From Palsa-504 sp050011155 (GTDB lineage: Bacteria; Actinomycetota; Actinomycetes; Streptosporangiales; Streptosporangiaceae), in assembly GCA_050011155.1 (NCBI GenBank), contig JBEKJP010000015.1, forward strand, positions 1-64,000: DNA of 64,000 nucleotides, in the 5' to 3' direction. This document shows positions 50,879 through 59,016 of the stretch, piece after piece. The position numbers and the translations under genes are program-made. Each line of letters opens with the position of its first letter. The first letter of the stretch is position 1. The notes under the pieces are model-generated. The model saw nothing but the letters and a program-made list of their open reading frames with translations. It was not told the origin of the DNA and ran no database searches.

Positions 50879-51448
50879 TTACGGAACGACAATCACAGGG
50901 CACCGGGCGTGGCGGGCCAGCCAGCCGGAGACAGAGCCCGCGACCCGGTGCCAGATATGCTTCGGCGCCCCGATGACGAGCGCGTCCGCGCTGAATTCCT
51001 CGGCCGCCGCGGCGAGTTCCCTGGCCGGGCTGCCCCGCCTGGTCCGGACGTGCACCTCCACCTCGGCGTCGGTCACCTGATCGAGCTCGGCCAGCAGCCA
51101 GCGCTCCAGGGCCTCGACGTCCCGCGGGACGCCCACCACCTGTCCGGTCAGCGGCTCGCAGTAGACGCCGGACGAGCATACGTAGACGACGAGGAGCGGC
51201 CGTCCCAGCCGCTGGGATACCCCGGCCGCGTACGCTAGCGCGTTGCGGCTCGATGCCGAGCCGTCGTAGCCGGCGATGACGGGGTGTTCGAGCCGGAGCG
51301 CGGACGCGCACGGCTCACCGGACGGAACCGGTCTGGGAACGTCGGCGCCGGAGCCCGCCGCCACCCCGGGAGGCGGCGTGCGGGACGGCCGCCCGGGCCG
51401 CTCCGGTCCTGACTGGCCCGGTGACGGGCCCGATTCTGCCTGGTCCAT
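50879..51448 (-). CDS. Universal stress protein (UspA family)
   Basis: A 189-residue protein. A 50-residue Pro/Gly/Ser-rich N-terminus is followed by one Usp domain: HPVIAGYDGSASSRNALAYAAG with the nucleotide-contacting Asp, and the ATP-loop-like GAPKHIWHRVAGSVSGWLARHARCPVIVV. The spacing GxPxxxW...GSVSGWL is close to G-2x-G-9x-G(S/T) but lacks one glycine, so ATP binding is uncertain. Usp proteins respond to starvation, hypoxia or stress. Start at ATG 51448 may be overextended. Confidence 0.85.
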   Translation of the reverse strand: MDQAESGPSPGQSGPERPGRPSRTPPPGVAAGSGADVPRPVPSGEPCASALRLEHPVIAGYDGSASSRNALAYAAGVSQRLGRPLLVVYVCSSGVYCEPLTGQVVGVPRDVEALERWLLAELDQVTDAEVEVHVRTRRGSPARELAAAAEEFSADALVIGAPKHIWHRVAGSVSGWLARHARCPVIVVP

Positions 51449-51600
51449 AATCCGCGTCCTAGCGGAAGACCGTTTCCGTAACAGTCATACCGTGATGATT
51501 GCCCCGGATGAACGGCCTTACTCGTATTTGAAAAGCACTATAGATCAGTGCGCGGCCATTTGGTGAGTACTCAGGGGCGCCTGCATGGCACGATGTTCAA

Positions 51601-53469
51601 GTGACCGCAGAGCCAGCGGGGACGATAACCGACCGCGCCGACGTCACGGCCCGCGCCGTGGTCGAGTGTGCCGCCGACGCGATCGTCGCGTTCAGCACGG
51701 ATCGCACCGTCATGCTCTGGAATCCCGCGGCGGAGCGCATGTTCGGCTGGACCGCGGCCGAGGTCGTGGGGCTCGAGCCGCAGATCATCCCGGAGGAGCT
51801 CAAGGCCGAGCACAACGCGGTCCTGGAGCGGGTCAGGGGGGGCGGTCAGATTTCCTTCGCCACCCGCCGCATCCGCAAGGACAGCACGGTCATCGACCTG
51901 CGGATCGACACCAGCCCGCTGACCGACGCCGCGGGCGAGGTGACCGGCTGGGTCAACGTCTGTCACCAGACCGGCGAAGACGACCTGGCCCGGCACTACA
52001 TGGCCGAGCGGGCGCGGGTGGTACGCCGGCTCGGGGACGTGGTCGCGGACATGAACGCGCAGCGCGACCTGGAATCGGTGCTGGACCGCATCGCGGCCAG
52101 CCTGCGCGAGCTGACCAGCGCCGACGCGGGCGGCTTCGTCCTCATCGAGGACGACACGCTGCGGCTGGTCAGCACGGCCGGATTGCCGGCCCGGCTGCGC
52201 GGGAAGACCGCCGCCCTGGCCAGCAGCCTGGTCGGCGAGCTGATGAACTCCGGCAAGACGGTCATGATGGCGACCGGGGAATCGGGCGGCTTCGACGACC
52301 TGATCTGGTCGGCGCTGCCCGGCCTGCACACGATCGCGCTCAGCCTGTCGCACGTGGCGGGCCGGCCGTACGGCGCGCTCTACGCGCTGTATAACCGGCG
52401 CAAGCTCAGCCACGTCGAGCTGGAGTTGCTCGAGCTGCTGGCCGGGCACGCCGGCGTGGCGCTGACCAACGCCATGGCGTTCGAGGAGGTGGTCCGGCAG
52501 CGGGCGCATGAGCGGGCGGTCATCGACGGCAGCGCGGACGGCATCGCGGTGCTCGACGCCGATGGCCTGGTGCGGCAGTGGAACCCGGCCGCGCACCGTA
52601 TCACCGGGACAGCCCCTCAGGACGCGATCGGGAGGCAGGTGCCGTTCCCGTTGCCCGAGTCCGGCTCGACGCTCACCCATAAGCTGCCGAACGGGCGCTG
52701 GCTCGACGTGCTGTGTACCTCGCTGGCCGGCAGCGACGAGCTGGTCATCGACTTCCGCGATGTCACCGCGGCCAAGGAGCTCGAGGAGGCGAAGGACCTG
52801 TTCCTCGCCACCACCAGCCACGAGCTGCGGACACCCATCACGGTGGTACAGGGTTTCGCCAGCACGCTGGCCACTCGGTGGGACCAGCTCGAGGACTCGG
52901 AAAGGCGCGCGGCGGTGCGGACCATCGCGGAGCGGGCCGGATCGCTCGGCAGGCTGGTGGAGCAACTGCTGCTCGGCTCGCGGGCGGGCGCCGACCAGCT
53001 GCCGGTCAGCAACGGGCCGTTCGACCTGGGCGCCGTCCTGAACGGGGCGGCCGCGGCGTTCCGGCCGCTGTCGGACAAGCACGTCGTCCGGGCCGACATC
53101 CCCGGCGACCTCCCGCTCGCCAGCGGCGACACCATGGCTACCGACATCATCGTCGGGCAGCTGCTCGAGAACGCCTTCAAGTACTCGCCCGACGGCGGCA
53201 CGGTCAGCGTCCAGGCCCGGCTGGCCGGGGACTGGATCGACGTCACCGTGGAAGACGAGGGTGTCGGCATCGCCGCGGGCGATCACGAGCGCATCTTCGA
53301 CCGGTTCTTCCAGGGCGAGGCGGGCGATCGCCGCCGGTTCGGCGGCGTCGGCATCGGGCTGTTCATCGTCCGCCGCCTGGCCGAGGCCCAGCACGGCGAG
53401 GTGACCGCCAGCTCGCGCCCTTCCGGCGGGACGGTCATGTGCCTGCGCCTGCGGGCAGCCAGCCGTTAG
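51601..53469 (+). CDS. Sensor histidine kinase with PAS-GAF-PAS input
   Basis: A 622-residue soluble kinase with no transmembrane segment. The order is a PAS domain (about 15-120, ECAADAIVAFSTDRTVMLWNP, WVNVCHQTGED), GAF (about 150-300, SADAGGFVLIEDDTLRLV), a second PAS (about 305-395, DGIAVLDADGLVRQWNP) and HisKA with the phospho-acceptor His407 in TTSHELRTPITVV. The HATPase follows with the N box LLENAFKYSPDG, EDEGVGIAAGDHERIF and GVGIGLFIVRRL. No response regulator is nearby, so it is an orphan kinase. Start GTG 51601. Divergent from the Usp gene, 150 bp apart. Confidence 0.92.
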   Translation: MTAEPAGTITDRADVTARAVVECAADAIVAFSTDRTVMLWNPAAERMFGWTAAEVVGLEPQIIPEELKAEHNAVLERVRGGGQISFATRRIRKDSTVIDLRIDTSPLTDAAGEVTGWVNVCHQTGEDDLARHYMAERARVVRRLGDVVADMNAQRDLESVLDRIAASLRELTSADAGGFVLIEDDTLRLVSTAGLPARLRGKTAALASSLVGELMNSGKTVMMATGESGGFDDLIWSALPGLHTIALSLSHVAGRPYGALYALYNRRKLSHVELELLELLAGHAGVALTNAMAFEEVVRQRAHERAVIDGSADGIAVLDADGLVRQWNPAAHRITGTAPQDAIGRQVPFPLPESGSTLTHKLPNGRWLDVLCTSLAGSDELVIDFRDVTAAKELEEAKDLFLATTSHELRTPITVVQGFASTLATRWDQLEDSERRAAVRTIAERAGSLGRLVEQLLLGSRAGADQLPVSNGPFDLGAVLNGAAAAFRPLSDKHVVRADIPGDLPLASGDTMATDIIVGQLLENAFKYSPDGGTVSVQARLAGDWIDVTVEDEGVGIAAGDHERIFDRFFQGEAGDRRRFGGVGIGLFIVRRLAEAQHGEVTASSRPSGGTVMCLRLRAASR

Positions 53470-53533
53470 GGCCCCGCCTGGCGCCCCGCGCCCTGACCCG
53501 GAGAACCCCGGACCCGGAGAACCCCAAGATGAC

Positions 53534-53562
53534 GCCGCTCCCCGTCCCGCGCGGGGAGCGGC
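53534..53562. terminator. Bidirectional terminator hairpin
   Basis: GCCGCTCCCCG and CGGGGAGCGGC form a perfect 11-bp stem with a 7-nt loop. It lies between the ends of two convergent genes, the histidine kinase and the secreted twin-Cys protein, 9 bp from the latter's stop. Confidence 0.75.
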
Positions 53563-53570
53563 AGCGGATT

Positions 53571-54356
53571 CTAATCCGCTGTCCGCGGGCCGAGCTTGAT
53601 GTCGCGGTACACCTTGACGATCGGCCTGCCGTAGGGCGTCGGTTCGGCCGCCATGCCAACTCCGTGCATGGCTGGCGGATAGAAGGGCCTGGTAAAGGTG
53701 GTGTCGCTCGGCGCCTCACCGGAGCCGGACCGCAAGATCGCGGTGACCTGGCGGACGAGGTCCTCGCACCTGCTCTGCACCTGGGAAATGGTCAGACCGG
53801 AATTGGGCAGGGCTAGGAATTCCGACCGGATGGCGGACAGGCTGGACCTCTGGTCGGGGTCCACGATCCAGTCGAGGGCCAGGGGTGACGGCGTGTCGGT
53901 CGCGACCACCACCTGGTAGGCGTCCGCGACGGCCCGGCACTGCGGGGCGCATGCGGTGTCGTTCGCGGTGGCTACGTCAAGCGAGTGGAGGGCGGCCAGA
54001 TTGTGCTCCGTCGTGGTCACGACCTGGAAAGCGATCGCTATGGCGCGGCAACCCGCGCACTTGGTCAGCGCCGCCGCGCGGTTGACTGCGCTGGTGATCG
54101 GATCGAACCCGGCGTGGAACTGGAATTTAACATTGAAGACAGGCTGTCCGCTCGTATGGGCAGCAGCTTTTACATCGTTGACAACGACATTTCCGGGCGG
54201 ACCGTAGCTATAGTGGCCGAAAGGGAAATAGGGTGGGTAGGTACCGGCCGATGCCGAGGACGGAATGGCCGACAGAATGAACACCGCCAGGGCCGGGATC
54301 GGGGCTAGCGCGCCAAGGCGCCGCCGCCAAGATCCGGGTGTCGTGTTGAGCGACAT
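53571..54356 (-). CDS. Secreted protein with two CxxC-like AFQVV/AYQVV repeats
   Basis: A 261-residue protein. An Arg-rich signal peptide (about 1-37, ending SASA) is followed by an aromatic stretch (YPPYFPFGHYSYGPP). Two short repeats then occur: CAGCRAIAIAFQVV (C100, C103) and CAPQCRAVADAYQVV (C136, C140). The two cysteine pairs could form disulfides. From memory, similar twin motifs accompany or are fused to actinobacterial M50-type peptide zinc metalloproteases, and such a protease is encoded nearby at 55365. I therefore infer a secreted partner of that system. ATG 54356 with AAAGGA at a good spacing is preferred; a TTG at 54386 adds ten residues. It reads away from the peptide gene. Confidence 0.78.
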   Translation of the reverse strand: MSLNTTPGSWRRRLGALAPIPALAVFILSAIPSSASAGTYPPYFPFGHYSYGPPGNVVVNDVKAAAHTSGQPVFNVKFQFHAGFDPITSAVNRAAALTKCAGCRAIAIAFQVVTTTEHNLAALHSLDVATANDTACAPQCRAVADAYQVVVATDTPSPLALDWIVDPDQRSSLSAIRSEFLALPNSGLTISQVQSRCEDLVRQVTAILRSGSGEAPSDTTFTRPFYPPAMHGVGMAAEPTPYGRPIVKVYRDIKLGPRTAD

Positions 54357-54436
54357 GATCATCCTTTCATTGATGTTGGTCGGCAACCTACCACATGCGT
54401 CTTGGATGGAAAGCTGCCAATTACCTGGTGCCCGGT

Positions 54437-54470
54437 TTATGAACAGTCCGTGGTTTTATGCTGTTCATAA
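54437..54470. promoter_or_regulatory. Candidate operator palindrome upstream of the secreted-protein gene
   Basis: TTATGAACAG and CTGTTCATAA form perfect 10-bp arms around a 14-bp spacer, 81 bp before the secreted-protein start. The symmetry and A/T-rich arms look like a dimeric regulator site. Confidence 0.55.
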
Positions 54471-55012
54471 GCCTTATGGGCCGGGCTCGCTTCAATGTGG
54501 CCTGAACTGGGGGGATGGTCGCCGTTGCCCGTTTTGGCCACTGTGAAAGAATTCGTACTGGATAACCGTGAATTATCCCTCCGGTCGCGGCGAAAATTCG
54601 CAGGTCCGGAGCTTGCGCCGCATAACGGGGTCTGTTACCTTCACCTCATGATCAACTGCTGCAGGCCGGAGCTGTCGGCGCAGGAGATTACCTGGCATAG
54701 CGGGGTTCGCTAGGGCCGGTCCCAGGGCAAGTGACCGGAACCGGGCCGCTGATGCCCACGGGGGAAAGGGGCAGGAATTGGTTTCCGTGATGAGTCGTGC
54801 GAGTGCTGGCTTGCCTTGAGAACCGTCCTTCAGGCGGGCATGCCGATCCTGGATATCCGCCAGAATGCCTGGCGTGGATGCGGCACCCTCATTGGCCAGA
54901 TCGGCGCTGTTAATACTGGAGTACTAGGGTCCCGGAACAACATCCAGGCCCGGTGGGTGGGGTTCCTGTCGTGCACGCGGCGCATTGATCGAGCTACCTG
55001 CCGCGTGCCCTT

Positions 55013-55038
55013 CCGATATCCGTAAAAAAAGGTATCGG
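55013..55038. promoter_or_regulatory. Inverted repeat in the leader of the peptide gene
   Basis: CCGATATCC and GGTATCGG flank GTAAAAAAA; one extra T in the left arm is the only defect. It ends 10 bp before the AGGAGG ribosome site of the 67-residue peptide gene, so it could be a 5' UTR hairpin or regulator site. Confidence 0.5.
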
Positions 55039-55063
55039 TTACCCAAATAGGAGGAAAACCATC

Positions 55064-55267
55064 ATGTCCGAACTCAGCATCGCCGAGCTGGCGTCCGAGC
55101 ACGTCGAGCTGCTGCCGCAGCGGGAGACCCTGAGCATCATCATCATCAACTCATCGAGCATCGCGGTCGTTACTCATGACCACTCCACGGCCGTCGCCGT
55201 CAACGTGACCACCATCGTGAACAGCTTCAACTGGCACCACTGGTTCCACCACCACGGCGGCGGCTGA
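55064..55267 (+). CDS. Putative RiPP-like precursor peptide (leader plus Val/Ile/Ser and His-rich core)
   Basis: A 67-residue peptide with a perfect AGGAGG ribosome site nine bases before ATG. The first 23 residues are acidic and leader-like: MSELSIAELASEH, then VELLPQRETL. The remainder is unlike a normal protein. A beta-branched stretch SIIIINSSSIAVVTHDH and AVAVNVTTIVNSF (residues 24-55) is followed by WHHWFHHHGGG, with an aromatic/His cluster and Gly tail. It has no signal peptide or cysteines. It lies 97 bp before an M50-type protease with a PqqD-like domain, in the same direction. I read it as the substrate of a peptide-maturation system (inference). It might instead be a small secreted toxin or metal-binding peptide. 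Confidence 0.78.
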   Translation: MSELSIAELASEHVELLPQRETLSIIIINSSSIAVVTHDHSTAVAVNVTTIVNSFNWHHWFHHHGGG

Positions 55268-55364
55268 CATCGCTCCCGCGGACGTTTGACCTTGGGGGGA
55301 CCGCGTGCGCGGCGGTTCCCCCAAGCTGCTGTAAGGAACCAGCCGGACCAGGGGGCGGCGTGCC

Positions 55365-56801
55365 ATGCCAGATCTAGGACGGCGGCCTGCCGGGGAGGCC
55401 GCCGGCGGCACCGTTCCCCCGCTCCGCCTCGACGCCGCCGCGACCCAGGCCGGGACGCTGGTGCCCCGGCTGGCTCCGGGGATCGAGTCGCTCGGCGAGT
55501 ACCAGGGGTCGGGCCTGGCCGAGGTCACCTACCTGGTCCGCCATCCCAGCGGCCAGGTCATGCACCTGACCCGGCTCCTGCACCTGGTGCTGGTCGGGAT
55601 CGACGGCCGCCGCACCGTCGCCGAGATCGCCGGGCAGGTCACCGTCGTCCTCGGCCGGACGGTCAGCACCGGCAACATCGAGTACCTGATGGCCAGCAAG
55701 CTCGCTCCGCTCGGCCTGCTCGAGGGCGGCGAGCCGGCGCAGACGGAAGCCGGGGGCCGGCGGCAGAGCCCGGCCCTGCTGGGGCTGAAGCTGCGCCGCA
55801 CCCTGGTCCCCGAAGCGGGCGTGCAGCTCGTCGCGCGCCTGTTCAGGCCGCTGTTCAGCCCATTCGTCGTCGTCGTGGTGCTGGCCGGCCTGATCGGGTC
55901 GGATACGTGGCTGTTCCGCAGCGGCCAGTTCACCGCAGCCTTCGGGTACGTGCTGTCGCATCCACTGTGGCTGCTGGTGATGCTTGGCCTGATCCTGCTC
56001 TCCACGCTGTTCCACGAGTGCGGCCACGCCGCCGCCTGCCGTTACGGCGGGGCGCGTCCCGGCGTCATCGGCATGGGCTTCTATGTGATCTGGCCGGCGT
56101 TCTTCACCAACACCACCGACGCCTACCGGCTGGGACGGGCCGGCCGGGTCCGTACCGACCTGGGCGGGATCTACTTCAACGCTATCTTCGTGCTCGCGCT
56201 GACGGCGGCGTACCGGACGACTGGCTTGGCGGTGCTGGCCGCCGCGATCATGCTGACCCACGTCGAGATCGTCCAGCAGCTCCTGCCGTCATTGCGGTTC
56301 GACGGGTATTTCATCCTCGCGGACCTGATCGGCGTGCCCGACCTGTTCCGGCGCATCGGGCCCACGCTCCGTGGCCTGATTCCCGGCCGGCCCAAGGATG
56401 CCCGGGGGCGGGACCTGAAGCGCCCCGCCCGGCTTATCCTCACCGCCTGGGTCATGCTCGTCGTCCCCCTGCTTGGCACCGAACTGGCCCTCCTCATCCT
56501 CAACGGCCCCGCTCTGGTCCGGACGCTCGCGCGGTCCCTGGGCGCCGAGTGGCAGGCCGCCGTCGCGCGGTTCGGGCAGGCCGAGATCGCGGCCGGGCTG
56601 GTTACGGTCGTCTCGATGGTGCTGATCGTGCTGCCGATGGCGGGCCTGGCCTACATCCTGGGCCGGGTCGCCCGGACCACCTTCTGGCGGGCGGTCCACG
56701 CCACTCGCGGGCGCCCGGCCCGGCGGTCCCTGGCGGTGGCCGCGATCCTGGTCGCCGCGGCCGGGCTGGCCGTTCACTGGGGAGTTCTCCCGCCGCGCTG
56801 A
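55365..56801 (+). CDS. PqqD-like/M50 membrane metalloprotease fusion (peptide zinc metalloprotease-like)
   Basis: A 478-residue protein. After a Pro-rich start, residues about 35-125 resemble a PqqD-like/RRE winged helix: VPRLAPGIESLGEY, then LVRHPSGQVMHL, LVLVGIDGRRTVAEIAGQV and YLMASKLAPLGLLEGG. Such domains grip leader peptides of RiPPs. Several transmembrane helices follow, with zinc motif H217-E-C-G-H221 (LFHECGHAAACRYGG) and the second metal-site-like FDGYF with Asp313, as in M50 site-2 proteases. It could hold a leader peptide and cleave it in or at the membrane. ATG 55365 is assumed; in-frame upstream sequence is not conserved-looking. It is co-directional with the small peptide gene. 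Confidence 0.82.
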   Translation: MPDLGRRPAGEAAGGTVPPLRLDAAATQAGTLVPRLAPGIESLGEYQGSGLAEVTYLVRHPSGQVMHLTRLLHLVLVGIDGRRTVAEIAGQVTVVLGRTVSTGNIEYLMASKLAPLGLLEGGEPAQTEAGGRRQSPALLGLKLRRTLVPEAGVQLVARLFRPLFSPFVVVVVLAGLIGSDTWLFRSGQFTAAFGYVLSHPLWLLVMLGLILLSTLFHECGHAAACRYGGARPGVIGMGFYVIWPAFFTNTTDAYRLGRAGRVRTDLGGIYFNAIFVLALTAAYRTTGLAVLAAAIMLTHVEIVQQLLPSLRFDGYFILADLIGVPDLFRRIGPTLRGLIPGRPKDARGRDLKRPARLILTAWVMLVVPLLGTELALLILNGPALVRTLARSLGAEWQAAVARFGQAEIAAGLVTVVSMVLIVLPMAGLAYILGRVARTTFWRAVHATRGRPARRSLAVAAILVAAAGLAVHWGVLPPR

Positions 56802-56871
56802 TCCGCCTGACCTGGCCGGCCCCGGGCAGGCGGAGGCCGGCCCCGGGCACCCGCGTCCCGCCTGGCGGCGC

Positions 56872-57729
56872 TCAGCCGGCGGCGCTGTGCTCGTTGTCGG
56901 CGGGCTTGTCGCGCTTGCGCGGCTCGCCGCCGGTGGCTTCCAGGTAAGCGTCGACGATGGCCGGGACGTCGTAGCCCTGCCGCATGATCTGGCCCTTCTC
57001 CAGCCAGATCACCCGGTTGCAGCTCGCCTCGATCTCGGCCAGGTTGTGCGCCACGAGGAAGACCGTGCCCGCCTCCTGGCGCAGCGCGACGATCCGCTCG
57101 TGGCTCTTGGCCCGGAAGTTCGCGTCGCCGGTGGCCAGCGCCTCGTCGATCATGAGGATCTCGTGGTTCTTGGCGGACGCGATGGAGAACCGCAGCCGCT
57201 GCGCCATGCCGCTCGAATAGGTGCGCATGGGGTAGTCGATGAAGTTGCCTACCCCGGAGAAATCCACGATCGACTGATAGCGATCCTTGGTCTCCTGCGG
57301 GGTCATGCCCATGGCCAGGCAGCCGAGCACCACGTTCCGCTCGCCGGTCAGGTCGTCGAGCAGCGCGGCGTTGACGCCGAGCAGGGCGGCCTGCCCGCTG
57401 CTGTAGACACAGCCCTGCTCGGGCGGGAGCAGCCCGGCGATCGCCTGCAGCAGAGTGGACTTGCCCGACCCGTTCCGGCCGATGATGCCGATCGCGTCGC
57501 CGTGGTTGACCACGAACGAGATGCCCCTGATCGCGTGCACCTCGCGGATCGAGGGGCGGCGCTGGCGCTTGATCACCCGCATGAGCGCGGTCGCCGCGGT
57601 GCCCTTATCGCCCCCCGCGCCGTAGACGCGGTAGACCACGTGCAGGTCATCGACGACCACGGTGGGCACCGGGCTGTCGGGCTTCACGCTGTCAGGCTCG
57701 GTGTCGTTAACTACGGTCCCGCTAGCCAC
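56872..57729 (-). CDS. ABC transporter ATP-binding protein (Wzt/TagH-type polysaccharide export)
   Basis: A 285-residue ATPase. It has GIIGRNGSGKSTLLQAIAGL (Walker A), QAALLGVNAALLDDLTGERN (typical of polysaccharide/teichoic acid exporters), YSSGMAQRLRFSIA (signature), ILMIDEALATGD (Walker B) and the switch His in FLVAHNLAEI. With the permease encoded upstream, it would export undecaprenyl-linked polysaccharide or teichoic acid precursors. GTG start; an 8-bp overlap with the permease stop. No C-terminal carbohydrate-binding domain, so chain-length control is not built in. Confidence 0.92.
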   Translation of the reverse strand: MASGTVVNDTEPDSVKPDSPVPTVVVDDLHVVYRVYGAGGDKGTAATALMRVIKRQRRPSIREVHAIRGISFVVNHGDAIGIIGRNGSGKSTLLQAIAGLLPPEQGCVYSSGQAALLGVNAALLDDLTGERNVVLGCLAMGMTPQETKDRYQSIVDFSGVGNFIDYPMRTYSSGMAQRLRFSIASAKNHEILMIDEALATGDANFRAKSHERIVALRQEAGTVFLVAHNLAEIEASCNRVIWLEKGQIMRQGYDVPAIVDAYLEATGGEPRKRDKPADNEHSAAG

Positions 57730-58768
57730 GGCCGTACCTCGTTTCCGCTTCCCAGAAGAACAGGAACCCGACGACCAGGGCCACCACGGCCCAGGCCGCG
57801 CCGTAGAGCCATAGCTGAGTGGACGAGATCGTGGGATGGCAGTAAGCGCTGTCGTAGATCAGCTTGCTGTTGTGATAGTAGGCGTCGCAGATCCGCGCGT
57901 TGAACGGCTTGGCGCCCGGGGCCGCCGTACGCTGGGTCTTCAAGATGGCGTCGCGGACCAGGCTGATGAAGACGGCGGCCGGGTTGATCTGCAGCAGGTA
58001 GCTGATCGTCGGGTGGTGGCGCAGCGTGCTGATGGTCTGGATGCTGTACATGACGCCGGAGGTGTACATCCAGGTCCGGACCAGGAACGGGATGAGCTGG
58101 CTGAAGTCGTCCGCGCCGGCGCCCAGCCGGGCCAGGAACAGGCCCATGCCGATGTTGAAGACGGACTGCAGCAGCAGGGCCGGGATGGCCAGCAGCCAGT
58201 ACCAGGTCAGCGGCTCGCCGGTCCCCAGCACGATCGCCGCGAGCACGATCATGGCCATGCCGAGCTGTTCCAGCTCGATGATCACGTACCCGATGGGCAG
58301 GCAGGCCCGCGGGAACGGCAGGGCCCGGATTAGCGGCAGGCTGTCCGGCATGACCCGGGACGTGGTGATGCACGCCCGCTGGGTGAAGTTGAAGATGAAG
58401 ATCCCGGTGATCAGGAAGCCGAGGAAGTTGGGCACGCCCCGGTTGGTGCCGAGGATGACGCCGAAGATCAGGTAGTAGACGGCGGCGTTCAGCAGCGGGG
58501 TGAGCACCTGCCACAGCTGGCCGAGCCTGGCTTCGGTGTACATGGCCACGTTGCGCGCGGTGGCGAAGCCCAGGATGAAATGGCGCCGTTCCCACAACTG
58601 GCGGGCGTAGGCGAGCGCGCCCGGCCGGGCGGCACTCGGCCGGAGGTGGTACCTGGCGGCCAGGTCGGCGAGGGGTTCACCGGCCAGCGTGGACGGATCT
58701 ACCTCGGGGATGACCAGGTCGTCGGTCAGCGTGCCCGGGCCGCCCTGGTCACGTGCTCGCTCTTTCAT
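57722..58768 (-). CDS. ABC-2 type transporter permease (Wzm/TagG-type)
   Basis: A 348-residue membrane protein with an 80-residue cytoplasmic N-terminus. It continues with LGQLWQVLTPLLNAAVYYLIFGVIL and about six helices, typical of ABC-2 polysaccharide exporters. The C-terminus has an unusual loop with cysteines (ARICDAYYHNSKLIYDSAYCHPTI) before the last helix, which may be external and disulfide-bonded. It pairs with the ATPase downstream. ATG 58768. The glycan exported might be made by the glycosyltransferases at 61-64 kb, but those are divergent in orientation. Confidence 0.88.
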   Translation of the reverse strand: MKERARDQGGPGTLTDDLVIPEVDPSTLAGEPLADLAARYHLRPSAARPGALAYARQLWERRHFILGFATARNVAMYTEARLGQLWQVLTPLLNAAVYYLIFGVILGTNRGVPNFLGFLITGIFIFNFTQRACITTSRVMPDSLPLIRALPFPRACLPIGYVIIELEQLGMAMIVLAAIVLGTGEPLTWYWLLAIPALLLQSVFNIGMGLFLARLGAGADDFSQLIPFLVRTWMYTSGVMYSIQTISTLRHHPTISYLLQINPAAVFISLVRDAILKTQRTAAPGAKPFNARICDAYYHNSKLIYDSAYCHPTISSTQLWLYGAAWAVVALVVGFLFFWEAETRYGRG

Positions 58769-59016
58769 CTGAGCGCGTCCCGGGAGCTTCGGGCGCCCAG
58801 CCTGATCTGACCCTGGGCGCGGGGGGATGGACTGACAACCTTCACGTGGAGACGTTACCGGACCCGCGGCAGGTACCGGAGCCAGCGGGGGTTTCTGCTG
58901 AGACGCCGTTACCGTTCAGATATCCGGGGTGCTCACGTGTTTCCGGAGTGCTCCCACGGGGCATTTCCGCTCGTACCGGGTTCGCTCGAAGGTCAGACAT
59001 ACGGACTGGGGCTGTC

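Larger units (their letters stand above)
54357..55063. other. Long gene-poor spacer of the peptide system
   Basis: About 700 bp between the divergent secreted-protein and small-peptide genes. It is more A/T-rich than its surroundings. Short open frames exist but show no codon bias or plausible domain. Two inverted repeats are the notable content. Promoters in both directions and perhaps a structured 5' leader are expected here. Confidence 0.6.

Noticed and set aside
50870..51600. Integration site of a genomic island at the tRNA-Leu
   Set aside because: No duplicated tRNA 3' end, integrase or phage gene was seen; the adjoining genes are ordinary stress and signalling genes.
51571..53394. Long minus-strand open frame across the histidine kinase
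   Set aside because: Low-complexity antisense shadow of a gene with complete kinase motifs on the plus strand.
54357..55063. Several 60-90 codon frames in the spacer of the peptide system
   Set aside because: No ribosome site, codon bias or recognisable composition; only the 55064 frame has a strong AGGAGG and a structured sequence.
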